DNA from: Paenibacillus caui
Lineage (GTDB): Bacteria > Bacillota > Bacilli > Paenibacillales > Paenibacillaceae
Length of the DNA: 64,000 nucleotides
NCBI RefSeq assembly: GCF_019904135.1
Contig: NZ_JAIOGQ010000021.1
Location: 1-64,000 of the forward strand
Direction of reading: 5' to 3'
The stretch's first letter is position 1. Each line of letters starts with the position of its first letter. Position numbers and translations under genes: made by a program. Under the pieces are notes generated by a model. That model saw nothing but the letters and a program-made list of their open reading frames with translations, did not search any database and was not told where the DNA came from. Shown here one piece after another: positions 1-9,100 of this stretch.

Positions 1-124
1 TACTTTCGTCGATACGCTTCTACGCACAGATTTCGCCGTACGCAGGTATCCAAGCTACACGGGGGCTTGGCCCCTCCCGTGACCGGACTTTCACCGGCTA
101 GAAGATGCGTGCCTCTGGGCACGC
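1..124 (-). mobile_element. 5' end of a group IIC intron (partial)
   Basis: Read on the minus strand, the segment begins GCGTGCCC, forms a hairpin with GGCACGC, and continues to GGTGAAAGTCCGG. This is the domain I 5' layout of group IIC introns, of which the Oceanobacillus iheyensis intron is the structural model. It begins just after the U-tract of the fxsA terminator, which is the usual target of class C introns. The rest, including any reverse transcriptase, lies left of the window. The first base could be 124 or 125. Confidence 0.75.
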
Positions 125-125
125 C

Positions 126-154
126 AAATAAAAAAGGAGACACCGCGTGTCCCC
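126..154 (-). terminator. fxsA terminator
   Basis: On the minus strand a 7-bp stem GGGGACA/TGTCTCC with a 5-base loop is followed by TTTTTTATTT. It ends fxsA transcription and is the apparent insertion target of the adjacent intron. Confidence 0.8.
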
Positions 155-212
155 CTCGAATGATTATTGGCTTGCCTATTTTGCCTCTTCTAGTGTTTGT
201 TTATCTTTAGCT

Positions 213-608
213 TTAGAAACGCCGGAAATAAGTAAGCGATCCGTCTTTCATTTTCTTCTCGATCCACTTCAGTATAGGGACCCGGAACAGCGGTCTGGTG
301 AGTGGGAACACGAGCAAAAAACCAAACAGATCCGTCACGAACCCTGGAATCAGCAGCAGAACGCCTCCGCCAAAAATGCAGATGCCATCCAGCAGCAATC
401 TGCCCGGAATTTGCCCGTTATTCATTTGGGTCTTCGCATCCGCGATAACCTTGCGGCCTTCAAACTGCATCATGAGCCCACCGATGACCGAAGTAGCCAG
501 CGTGAGAAAAATGGTCTTTCCGATACCGATTCTCTCGCCTACGAACACAAAGCCGTAAAATTCGAGAATCGGTACAAGAACAATAAGAACGCCCAACCAT
601 TTGCGCAT
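213..608 (-). CDS. fxsA: FxsA family membrane protein
   Basis: 131-aa membrane protein of the FxsA family, whose E. coli member relieves exclusion of phage T7 by the F plasmid when overproduced; its cellular role is unclear. Hydrophobic helices lie near residues 3-25, 28-47 and 75-100, with the family's typical GLLLLIPGF-like stretch (here GVLLLIPGFVTD) near residue 85. The C-terminus is basic and soluble. ATG follows AAGGAGT at good distance. It is last in the minus-strand pyk/thioesterase/fxsA order seen in Bacillus, and ends in a clear terminator. Confidence 0.85.
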   Translation of the reverse strand: MRKWLGVLIVLVPILEFYGFVFVGERIGIGKTIFLTLATSVIGGLMMQFEGRKVIADAKTQMNNGQIPGRLLLDGICIFGGGVLLLIPGFVTDLFGFLLVFPLTRPLFRVPILKWIEKKMKDGSLTYFRRF

Positions 609-671
609 ATAGGTACTCCTTAATCTTAAAGAGTGATCTTATACTGGATCCTTCAGTACAAAAACCGGGAA

Positions 672-1178
672 TCAAGAAGAGCCTTTAAAATTCCCTTGCA
701 ATGTATTGTACAGCTTCGGGAGCGTTTTATCCAGTCGGACCGGCTTCATTTCACGGTTCACCCATACATGCGAGGTGGAACCCGTAACCAGCAGTTCACC
801 TGGGAGTTCATCCTCAATATGCCAGATTGGCCCTTCAAGCTGCTCCCTACTCTCCGGACGCCGAACTTCATACTCAAACTTCAGCCGGAGGGGCGTAAGC
901 TTGACTACGCGCGTAAAGACGGCAACAAGATCGTCATACAACGCCGGGCGTTTGTATTTCACATCCAGCTCGGTTACCGGCAGCAGTACGCCGCTTTCCT
1001 CCATGCTCCGGTAAGTAAAGCCGAGTTCACGAATCAGTTCCGTGCGCCCCATCTCAAACCAGTTTAAATAATTCGCATGATAGACGACCGCCATTTGATC
1101 GCTCTCCTGATAGCGAACGCGAAGACTGTTCACATACCAGCGGGGCAAAGAAGAATGTTCAGTCCCGGAATTATCCAA
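672..1178 (-). CDS. acyl-CoA thioesterase, YbgC/4-hydroxybenzoyl-CoA family
   Basis: 168-aa single hot-dog domain enzyme, predicted to hydrolyse acyl-CoA thioesters. The catalytic motif DQMAVVYHANYLNWFE carries the Asp of the 4HBT/YbgC family, followed by a basic strand-helix pattern typical of the fold. I chose a TTG start at 1178 because AGAGGTGG sits 5 bases upstream; an in-frame GTG at 1187 would overlap that ribosome site. It lies between pyk and fxsA on the same strand, but a strong terminator separates it from pyk. The substrate is not evident. Confidence 0.8.
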   Translation of the reverse strand: MDNSGTEHSSLPRWYVNSLRVRYQESDQMAVVYHANYLNWFEMGRTELIRELGFTYRSMEESGVLLPVTELDVKYKRPALYDDLVAVFTRVVKLTPLRLKFEYEVRRPESREQLEGPIWHIEDELPGELLVTGSTSHVWVNREMKPVRLDKTLPKLYNTLQGNFKGSS

Positions 1179-1241
1179 CGATGCCACCTCTTTCGCAGCT
1201 TTAGATTACTGTAATGGTGCTGACTTCCCGGCTAATGTGAG

Positions 1242-1283
1242 AAAAAGCAATGGCTCCACGCTAGGGGACCGCCATTGCTTTTG
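1242..1283. terminator. bidirectional terminator after pyk
   Basis: Stem AAAAGCAATGGC/GCCATTGCTTTT with a 16-base loop and T-runs on both sides. It sits directly below the pyk stop codon and upstream of the thioesterase. Confidence 0.85.
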
Positions 1284-1312
1284 TATTCAAACCTATAAGG
1301 TTGCAGACTGTA

Positions 1313-2734
1313 TTACTTTCTGATTTGCCCAACCTTGATCAGATTTGTAGAACCAGAACATCCAAGTGGTACGCCAGCCGTAATGACAACAAGATCGCCT
1401 TCCTTAACCAGGCCGGAATCAAGGCCGCCCTTCATGGCTCTTTCGAACATTTCATCCGTAGATGAAGCCACTTCGCCTTTAACCGGCGTCACACCCCAGG
1501 TGAGGGCAAGTCGACGCATGGTCTGCTCTACCGTAGTAACGGCGATAATCGGCGCTTTAGGACGATATTTGGATACCATACGGGCTGTATGGCCGCTTTC
1601 CGTCGAAGTGATAATCGCTTTGGCATTCAAATCCATTGCGGAACTCGCAACCGCCTGGCTGATTGCTTCGGTAACCGTGCTTTGTTGAGCATAGCTTTGC
1701 TTCTCGAAAATATCACGATAAGCAAGAGCGGATTCCGCTTTCTCGGCAATCCGGGACATCGTCAGAACCGATTCAACCGGATATTTGCCTGCAGCCGTTT
1801 CGCCGGACAGCATAATAGCATCCGTACCGTCAAAAATGGCGTTTGCAACGTCGCTCGCCTCCGCACGGGTAGGTCTTGGGTTGCGCTGCATGGAATCGAG
1901 CATTTGAGTTGCCGTAATAACAGGCTTCCCTACACGGTTGCATTTTTCAATCATCATTTTTTGTACCAATGGTACATCTTCAGCAGGAATTTCCACACCA
2001 AGGTCGCCACGGGCTACCATCAGTCCGTCGGAAACTTCAAGAATTTCGTCCAGGTTATCTACACCCTGCTGATTCTCAATTTTGGAGATAATCTGAATAT
2101 GCGTTGCATTATGCTTCTCAAGCAAGGCACGGATTTCAAGAACGTCGCTCGCTTTGCGAACAAAGGAAGCCGCGATGAAATCAATTTTCTGCTCGATGCC
2201 AAACACAATATCGTTAGCGTCTTTCTCGGTGATACCCGGCAGCGAAATGGCTACGCCCGGTACGTTAACGCCTTTCTTACTCTTGATCGTACCGCCGTTA
2301 ACGATCCGGCATTTGATTTCAGTACCTTGCACATCAAGGACTGTCAGGCCGATCAGACCGTCGTCAATCAGAATCGTTGACCCGACTTCTACGTCACCCG
2401 GCAGTTCTTTATATGTAACGGAAATCCGGTCTTTGTCTCCCAAAATTTCTTCTGTTGTCAACGTGATGAACTCGTCCTGCACCAGTTCAATGGGCTCAGT
2501 CTTCAATTTCCCGGTACGAATTTCCGGACCTTTTGTATCAAGCAGTATGGCGACCGATTTTCCCAGTTCCTGGCTTGCCTGGCGAATGGTCTTGATTCGA
2601 TTGCCATGTTCTTCAAAATCTCCGTGGGAAAAATTGAGACGAGCCACATTCATTCCGGCCATAATCAGTTTCTTCGTGTTCTCTAACGATTCGCTGGAAG
2701 GGCCGATGGTACATACGATTTTTGTTTTGCGCAT
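1313..2734 (-). CDS. pyk: pyruvate kinase
   Basis: 473-aa pyruvate kinase converting phosphoenolpyruvate and ADP to pyruvate and ATP in glycolysis. It opens with [16 protein letters not shown]; the active-site signature [17 protein letters not shown] and the following [12 protein letters not shown] are intact, as are NFSHGD and [12 protein letters not shown]. The length is that of the core enzyme: the C-terminal PEP-utiliser-like extension of the 585-aa Bacillus subtilis enzyme is absent. ATG follows ACGGAGGAAAC. In Bacillus pfkA precedes pyk; here accA comes directly before it, with 120 bases between. Confidence 0.95.
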   Translation of the reverse strand: MRKTKIVCTIGPSSESLENTKKLIMAGMNVARLNFSHGDFEEHGNRIKTIRQASQELGKSVAILLDTKGPEIRTGKLKTEPIELVQDEFITLTTEEILGDKDRISVTYKELPGDVEVGSTILIDDGLIGLTVLDVQGTEIKCRIVNGGTIKSKKGVNVPGVAISLPGITEKDANDIVFGIEQKIDFIAASFVRKASDVLEIRALLEKHNATHIQIISKIENQQGVDNLDEILEVSDGLMVARGDLGVEIPAEDVPLVQKMMIEKCNRVGKPVITATQMLDSMQRNPRPTRAEASDVANAIFDGTDAIMLSGETAAGKYPVESVLTMSRIAEKAESALAYRDIFEKQSYAQQSTVTEAISQAVASSAMDLNAKAIITSTESGHTARMVSKYRPKAPIIAVTTVEQTMRRLALTWGVTPVKGEVASSTDEMFERAMKGGLDSGLVKEGDLVVITAGVPLGCSGSTNLIKVGQIRK

Positions 2735-2856
2735 TTGGGTTTCCTCCGTTTTAAGTACTCTCTTTACAGGTCATATTCCAACACTTTTTCCAACTATTAA
2801 ATCTACTACATTATCACGGGTTTGTATAGGAAAATTGTCATTGTCATGACTTTTAT

Positions 2857-3885
2857 CTACTCATTGCCCGTATGAGCCGACTCTATCATGATATCGGCAT
2901 TCTTAGAATCGGAGCCGCTGCCCGGGCGAGCGGATTCAGTGAATTTTCCAATTTTACGGAATTTGGCATACCGGTCCTCAAGCAACTCATCTGCATTCAT
3001 GACAGACAGCTCCTCCAAATGCTTGACAATGGAAGCCTTGACCGCCGCCGCGGTTTCCTCATAGTCCCGGTGCGCGCCGCCGCGCGGCTCAGGAACGATC
3101 TCCTCAATGACTTCCATCTCCAGCAAATCTTTGGCGGTAATCTTCATTGCTTCTGCAGCCTGATCCGCCTTGGATGCGTCTTTCCACAGAATAGAAGCCG
3201 CACCATTCGGCGAAATCACCGAATAAATGGCATTCTCGAGCATCAGCACACGGTTGCCTACGCCAAGCGCAAGCGCTCCGCCGCTACCGCCCTCTCCGAT
3301 CACGACGCAAATCACCGGCACCCGAAGCAGCGCCATCTCCTTCAGATTACGGGCAATGGCCTCGGACTGGCCGCGCTCTTCGGCCGTAATTCCCGGGTAT
3401 GCTCCTTTTGTATCAATAAAGGTGATGATGGGACGCCCAAATTTGTCTGCTTGGTGCATCAGACGAAGCGCTTTTCGGAACCCTTCCGGATGGGGGCTTC
3501 CGAAAAAACGCGCGATATTGTCTTTCGTGTCTTTGCCGCGCTGCTGTCCAAGAACCGTAACCGGCACATCGTTCAGTTTGGCCAAACCGCCGACCACCGC
3601 CAGATCATCGCCGAATAAGCGATCTCCATGCAGCTCTATAAAGTCCGTAAAAATAAGCCCGATCAAATCCAGCGAAGTTGGCCGCTGATGGTGACGAGCC
3701 AAATGCATCTTCTGTGAGGGAGAAATGTTACTGTACACTTCCTCCTCCAGTTGACGGTATCGTTCTTCCAGTCTGGCAATTTCCTCGCTGAAGTCGATTC
3801 CTTTCTCAGCGCCAAACTGCTCCAGTTCCTGGATTTTCTTCCGCATTTCCACAAGCGGTGCTTCAAAAGGCATTTCACCCGCCAA
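2857..3885 (-). CDS. accA: acetyl-CoA carboxylase carboxyltransferase alpha subunit
   Basis: 342-aa alpha subunit of the acetyl-CoA carboxylase carboxyltransferase, which moves the carboxyl group from biotin to acetyl-CoA in fatty acid synthesis. The ClpP/crotonase-fold signature [11 protein letters not shown] and the [15 protein letters not shown] stretch are present. An N-terminal helical segment (residues 10-50) precedes the catalytic domain, as usual. The ATG at 3885 overlaps the end of accD by 11 bases, indicating translational coupling of the two subunits. The acidic tail is longer than in B. subtilis. Confidence 0.95.
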   Translation of the reverse strand: MAGEMPFEAPLVEMRKKIQELEQFGAEKGIDFSEEIARLEERYRQLEEEVYSNISPSQKMHLARHHQRPTSLDLIGLIFTDFIELHGDRLFGDDLAVVGGLAKLNDVPVTVLGQQRGKDTKDNIARFFGSPHPEGFRKALRLMHQADKFGRPIITFIDTKGAYPGITAEERGQSEAIARNLKEMALLRVPVICVVIGEGGSGGALALGVGNRVLMLENAIYSVISPNGAASILWKDASKADQAAEAMKITAKDLLEMEVIEEIVPEPRGGAHRDYEETAAAVKASIVKHLEELSVMNADELLEDRYAKFRKIGKFTESARPGSGSDSKNADIMIESAHTGNE

Positions 3886-4780
3886 TTGCAGTTCCTCCCT
3901 TCACACCATGCAAATCCAGAAGCTTCGAAAGCGTTGTTTTCATTTCCTTACGATGAACGACCAGGTCAAGCTGTCCGTGCTGCAGGTTGAATTCAGCCGT
4001 TTGAAAATCATCGGGCAGCTTCTGGCGAATGGTTTGTTCGATAACAATACGGCCTGCAAATCCGAAAACGGCGCCGGGCTCTGCAATAATAATATCTCCG
4101 AGCATGGCAAAGCTGGCGGAAACGCCTCCTGTAGTAGGATCCGTAATCACCGACAAATACAAGCCCCCCTGCTCATGGAAACGGGCCAGAGCTGCGCTGG
4201 TTTTGGCCATCTGCATCAAGCTTAGTATGCTCTCCTGCATCCGGGCGCCGCCTGATGTCGAGAAAATAATAAGCGGCAGTCCCTTCTTTGTTGCTGCCTC
4301 GATTGCTCGTGTAATCTTTTCGCCTACGACTGACCCCATGCTCCCGGAAAAGAAATCAAAGCTCATGACAGCTACGATTGCCGGATAGCCCCCGATCAGT
4401 CCCTGGCCTGTCACCACGGCCTCCCTTAAACCGGATTTCAGCTTCTGCTGTTCCAGCTTGGAGGCATAACCCGGAAATTCGAGCGGATCGAGCGAGTCAA
4501 GGTCTTCGTCAAACTCAGCGAAGCTGCCCTCATCCATCGTATAGCGGATTCTTTCCATCGCGTTAAGCCGCATATGGTAGCCGCACGAAGAACATACCTT
4601 AAAGTTCTTGTCCAGCTCCTTGCTATACTGAATGCTTCCGCACTTGCCGCATTTATTCATCAACCCTTCAGGAATTTCCCGTTTCGGTCGGTCGCCCTGT
4701 TCGGCGGCACCTCCCTGGCTCAGACGCTCTGAAGGAATGGTCGCATATTTTCTTTTCTTCTGGAACAAATCTTTGAACAA
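3875..4780 (-). CDS. accD: acetyl-CoA carboxylase carboxyltransferase beta subunit
   Basis: 301-aa beta subunit of acetyl-CoA carboxyltransferase, partner of AccA. It has the N-terminal four-cysteine zinc ribbon (CGKCG...CSSCG) and the carboxylase motifs SGGARMQE and [17 protein letters not shown] chose TTG at 4780: the product then starts [17 protein letters not shown] after the initiator, matching the Bacillus AccD start, and GTGAGGTG is 7 bases upstream. An in-frame GTG at 4795 lies inside that ribosome site. It overlaps accA and follows a small DUF2007 gene. Confidence 0.93.
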   Translation of the reverse strand: MFKDLFQKKRKYATIPSERLSQGGAAEQGDRPKREIPEGLMNKCGKCGSIQYSKELDKNFKVCSSCGYHMRLNAMERIRYTMDEGSFAEFDEDLDSLDPLEFPGYASKLEQQKLKSGLREAVVTGQGLIGGYPAIVAVMSFDFFSGSMGSVVGEKITRAIEAATKKGLPLIIFSTSGGARMQESILSLMQMAKTSAALARFHEQGGLYLSVITDPTTGGVSASFAMLGDIIIAEPGAVFGFAGRIVIEQTIRQKLPDDFQTAEFNLQHGQLDLVVHRKEMKTTLSKLLDLHGVKGGTAIGG

Positions 4781-4852
4781 AAAGCTACACCTCACCAGCC
4801 GTTATTGTCATGGCCGCATCTTACAACCCGTCCGATCGATAGTCTTTGATCG

Positions 4853-5041
4853 TCACGGATGCAGAATGAAATTCAATACTTCCTGTACCTCTTCCAGCTC
4901 GCCGGATGGCACCAAAATCTCGAATTGTCCCTTGGACATATTCACAGGACGGGTTTGAACCAGAAAGCCTTCTTCTGAAAGCCTCTGCTTAATCATTTCC
5001 GCCATTTTTGCGGTAGGAGCAATGTAAATAACCGTCCACAT
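4853..5041 (-). CDS. DUF2007-like small protein
   Basis: 62-aa protein beginning MWTVIYIAPTAKMAE, with an alpha-beta pattern resembling DUF2007/putative signal-transducing proteins (one ferredoxin-like half). Relatives are sometimes labelled glutamate decarboxylase, which nothing in this sequence supports. ATG follows AAGGGGGC, 12 bases upstream. It is the first gene of the accD-accA string, about 70 bases before accD, so it may be cotranscribed. Function unknown. Confidence 0.7.
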   Translation of the reverse strand: MWTVIYIAPTAKMAEMIKQRLSEEGFLVQTRPVNMSKGQFEILVPSGELEEVQEVLNFILHP

Positions 5042-5124
5042 TATTTTCGTGAAGCCCCCTTACAACGTTCTCCAGCCCGTATAATAGAATTATGATAACA
5101 TAATTTTTATTTTTCCCGCAACAA

Positions 5125-5292
5125 ATGAGGGACGACTATAGTTCGTTCAGAGCAGAACAGAACAGTTACGATCCGTTTTCGCCGCATGATCCTATGACGG
5201 TTCCCCCAAAGGATTACACAGCCGGCAAGGCTGCTATTTTGCCCCCGACGCCAGGTTGTCCCATTCGCCCAGATGGTAAACCCTTATTTTGA
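5125..5292 (+). CDS. possible 55-aa small protein, unknown function
   Basis: Plus-strand frame of 55 codons, ATG to TGA, between two minus-strand genes. The product is rich in Pro, Tyr and Asp (DPFSPHDPMTVPPKDYTAG) and ends in PGCPIRPDGKPLF, a composition like small spore-coat or cotJA-type proteins. An in-frame TAA lies just upstream. No convincing ribosome site precedes the ATG, although TATAAT occurs at 5080-5085. No known family was recognised. The unusual composition is the main reason to believe it. Confidence 0.4.
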   Translation: MRDDYSSFRAEQNSYDPFSPHDPMTVPPKDYTAGKAAILPPTPGCPIRPDGKPLF

Positions 5293-5319
5293 AAAAATAT
5301 CGAAGTCGAATTGGCTTCG
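5292..5319 (-). terminator. terminator of the yutG-like gene
   Basis: On the minus strand CGAAGCC/GACTTCG (one mismatch, 5-base loop) is followed by ATATTTTTTC. It lies 43 bases beyond the stop codon at 5362. Confidence 0.6.
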
Positions 5320-5361
5320 TGATTCACTTCATGATCAAAAGAGGACTTTGGGAACAACCTC

Positions 5362-5844
5362 TTACAGGTACTGCCTCGCCCCTTCATTCTTATGGGCAAT
5401 CCGGGCCGAGGCCGCCGCGGCTATTCCGGCAACCAGATCGTCCAGAAACACATGAACCTTGTCTGTCTTGTCGTTCAATACGCCGATTATGCCAGGCTTT
5501 ACCTTGTCCAGATACCCCAGACTGGTTAAACCGATCATGCCGAACATGCTTGTAATGCCAAGCGCCATCGTTTCATCTACTCCGTATAAAGGCTCGTCGG
5601 CATCCAGAATGGCCTGAAGCGGTTCCGGAAGTTCTTTCTTCTCGGCGAGTTCATCAAGTGCGATACCCGTAAACAGCGTATATTGGACCTCGCGTTTGCT
5701 CAAAACCGATTTGACGCTGGCAAGGCACTCCTCCTGCTTAAGTTCAGGATGATAGGCAATCTGAAGCTGATATACGATCGATGCGATCGCTTCAAGACTA
5801 ACTCCCCTTCTGAGCAGCTGGGCTTCCGCAATCTCAAACGACAT
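5362..5844 (-). CDS. phosphatidylglycerophosphatase A family protein (YutG-like)
   Basis: 160-aa PgpA-family phosphatase related to B. subtilis YutG, predicted to dephosphorylate phosphatidylglycerophosphate. Family stretches present include LSKREVQ, LYGVDETMALGI, KPGIIGVLNDKT and HVFLDDLVAGIAAAASARI, the last carrying the conserved acidic pair. The start at 5844 (MSFEIAEAQ) follows GGAGGGG by 6 bases; longer in-frame extensions to 5976 have unrelated, basic sequence. It stands alone, downstream of dnaE on the same strand. Confidence 0.85.
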   Translation of the reverse strand: MSFEIAEAQLLRRGVSLEAIASIVYQLQIAYHPELKQEECLASVKSVLSKREVQYTLFTGIALDELAEKKELPEPLQAILDADEPLYGVDETMALGITSMFGMIGLTSLGYLDKVKPGIIGVLNDKTDKVHVFLDDLVAGIAAAASARIAHKNEGARQYL

Positions 5845-6080
5845 ATGAATCCCCTCCCGCATCCCCCGCGTGAAAGTTCGCCTGGCTCGGCCGCGGAGAT
5901 GTAAGTCATCGTTGTCCTTACGTGTTCCTAAGTGTATGCGAAAGGGAGGTAAAAAGTTCTTAAAATGTATCTTCACCTATTTTGCAAACCGTTCACAAGC
6001 TGCGTCCGAACGCCGGTTTCTGTAAATCGCGTCAACCAGCTCCGGTCGCCGGGGCCCGCGCGGGAAGCGCGAGGCGATAG

Positions 6081-6126
6081 AAAGCACCGCCTTTCCGGCG
6101 TTAGTGGCGTCAGGAGGGCAGTGCTT
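6081..6126 (-). terminator. probable dnaE terminator
   Basis: On the minus strand AAGCACTGCC pairs with GGCGGTGCTT around a GC-rich inner hairpin, followed by TTTCTATC. The U-tract is short. It lies 18 bases below the dnaE stop. Confidence 0.5.
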
Positions 6127-6143
6127 GTAAACTTCCGCATTCG

Positions 6144-9100
6144 TTATTTGATTTTCACGGTATCGCGGCCAAGCAGCTCTTCGATGATCTTGACCAGTTC
6201 GGGCGACGGCTTGATCCGGTATCGTTCGCTCAAGGCGAGCAGCTTACCGGTCCGCTCATAGAACAGCACGGTGGCGAGCGCCCCCGGATGCTGCTCCAGC
6301 AGCACCTTGAGCTGCTCCAGCAGCCGGGCGTTCTCCGCCGCCGCGGGAATCTTGATGAAGACGCGCTGTTGCGGCGTCTTCGGCCTGTCTCCGCCGGCAG
6401 CCTGCGGCGTTCCCGGCGGGGCTGCGCCAGGCGAGGCTGCGCCAGCCGGCCCGCCGGCGGCCGGCTTTGCGGCGGCGCCTGAAGCGCCGGCGGCCGGGGC
6501 AGCCGCCGTTGCGCGGCCGGCCTGGCGGCCCGCCGGCGCAGCGCGGCGCTCCCCGCCGCGGGGCCGCGCCTGTTTGGCCGCGCGGACAAGCTGCGCAAGG
6601 CCGGCTTCGCCAAGCGGCGCCAGCTCGTCGGCAAGCAGCTTGAAACCCTCGTCCTGCTGCTGCACCGCTCCCCTCAAAGCCAGCAGGGCGCCCTTCTCAA
6701 CCAGGCTTCGGCTTCGGGCCCAGACCTCGGGAAACAGCACGACTTCCGCGCGTTCTATCTGATCTTCCAGCTCCATAAAAGCCATCGCCTTGCCCTGTTT
6801 TGTCGTGATCGGCTTGACCGATACAACCATGCCTCCCACAACGGCGCGGCTTTCATCAGGAGCTTCCCCGAGCTCCATCAGCTTGTCCACCCCCTCGCCC
6901 GACAGCAGCTCTTCATAGTCGTCCAGCGGGTGACCGGACAGATAGAGGCCAAGCAGCTCCCTTTCGAGATCAAGCTGCTCTCCCGCCGTAAAATGCGGCA
7001 CTTCCGGATAAGGAATCTCCCAGTTTACCGTTTCGGCAATATCAAAGTCAAACAGCTGCAGCTGCAGGTCCTCCCGTTCCTTCCGCCATTTCAGCGCGGC
7101 TTCCACCGTCTCGTCAAGCATGGCCAGCAGCTGCGCCCGATGGCCGGGGAGGGAATCAAACGCCCCTCCCTGAATCAGCGATTCGATGACCCGCTTGTTG
7201 CAGACGCGCAAATCGACGCGCCGGCAAAAGTCGAGCAGGCTCTCGAACGGCCGATCGGACCGTTCCCGAATGATGCTCTCCATCGCCTGGGTTCCGACAT
7301 TTTTGATGGCGGCCAGGCCGAACCGGATGACCCCGCCGCCGTTCTCTTCCGTACGGGGGGTAAACAGCACGCCGCTGTCATTGACGTCGGGCGGCAGCAC
7401 CTTGATGCCCATGCGGCGGCATTCGACAATGTATTCGGCCACTTTGCGGTGGCTGCCCATGACCGCCGTCAGCATGGAGGCCATAAACGGGACCGGATAA
7501 TGCGCCTTCAGATAAGCGGTTTGAAAAGCAAGCACTCCGTAAGCAGCCGCATGCGCGCGCGGAAATCCATAGTCCGCAAAGCGGACGATCATATCATAAA
7601 CGGCGTTTGCTTCCTCCTCCGAATAACCCTGACGCAGGCTGCCGCTGACAAAGTGGCTTCTCTCCCTGTCCAGCACCTCCCGCTTCTTCTTGGACACGGC
7701 TCTGCGCAGCAGATCCGCTTCACCGAGCGAAAAACCGGCCATCGAGGAGGCGATCTTCATAATTTGCTCCTGATAGACGATAATGCCATAGGTGTCTTCC
7801 AAAATGGGAGCTAGATCGGGATGCGGAAATTCGACCGCCAGCTCTCCGTGCTTGCCCCCGATATATTTGGAGATAAACTCCATCGGCCCCGGCCGGTAAA
7901 GGGCAAGCACGGAAATGATATCTTCAAAATCGGAAGGGCGCAGCTCTTTCAGAACGCGGCGCATGCCGGCCGACTCCAACTGAAACACGCCTGTCGTCTC
8001 TCCGCGGGACAGCATATCATACGTGGCCGGATCATTGTCAGGTATGACGTGAAAATCAGGCGTGGAGCCTTTAAGTGCACCGATCCAGTTCATGGTGCGC
8101 TCAATAATCGACAGCGTCCTGAGTCCGAGAAAGTCCATCTTGAGCAGGCCGATCGATTCCAGATTTTCCATGGAATACTGGGTCAGCGCAGTCGTTTCGC
8201 TGCCTTCCTGCAGCGGAACGGCATCAGTCAGGGGATCGCGGGAAATGACAACCCCGGCGGCATGGGTGGAAGCGTGCCTCGGCATACCTTCCACCTTTTG
8301 CGCCATATCCAGAAGCCCACGGATCCTGGGAGAAGATTCGTACAACGCCTTCAGGTCCGGACTGTCCCGCAGCGCCCGGCTGATCGTCATGCCCAGATTC
8401 CCGGGGATCAGCTTCGCGACGCGGTCCACCTCCCCGAACGGCACGTTCAGCGCCCGTCCGACATCCCGGACCGCCGCCCGGGCCGCCATCGTTCCGAACG
8501 TGATGATTTGCGCGACGTGCTCGGCGCCGTATTTTTGGACAACATAGGCGATAACCTCATCCCGCCGCTCATCGCTGAAATCGATGTCGATATCCGGCAT
8601 CGTCACCCGTTCAGGATTCAGAAACCGCTCGAACAGCAGGTGATATTTCATAGGGTCCACATTGGTGATATGGAGGGTGTAAGCGACAAGGCTGCCTGCG
8701 GACGAGCCTCTCCCCGGGCCGGTGGCGATCCCCTTCCGGTGAGCAAAGGCGATAAAATCCCATACGATCAGGAAATAATCCGAAAAGCCCATACTTTCGA
8801 TGACGCCGAGCTCGTAAGCAAGGCGCGCTTCCAGCTCGGCCCTGCTCTCCCGGTTATTCCAGCTTTCCTTCCCGCCGTACCGTTCCTCCAAGCCTTTCCT
8901 GCATAATTCCGCCAGATACTCCGCCGCAGTCATGCCGTCCGGGAGGGGGCGGTAGGCAGGCAAAATGGAGCGGCCGAATTCAAGCTCCAGATTGCATTTA
9001 TCGGCTATAACCGCCGTGCTCAGCAGCGCTTCGGCCCACTGGGGAAACAGAGCCCCCATTTCCTGTTGGCTTTTAAGGTAAAGCTGATCGGTAGGTATTT

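Noticed and set aside
147-1067. Plus-strand frames opposite fxsA and the thioesterase
   Set aside because: Overlap two clearly real minus-strand genes and encode low-complexity, unrecognisable products.
4853-5041. Glutamate decarboxylase
   Set aside because: The name is attached to some relatives, but a 62-aa protein has neither the PLP domain nor its lysine.
6930-8906. Long plus-strand frames (294 and 361 codons) opposite dnaE
   Set aside because: They mirror the GC-rich third codon positions of dnaE, have no ribosome sites and no recognisable domains.
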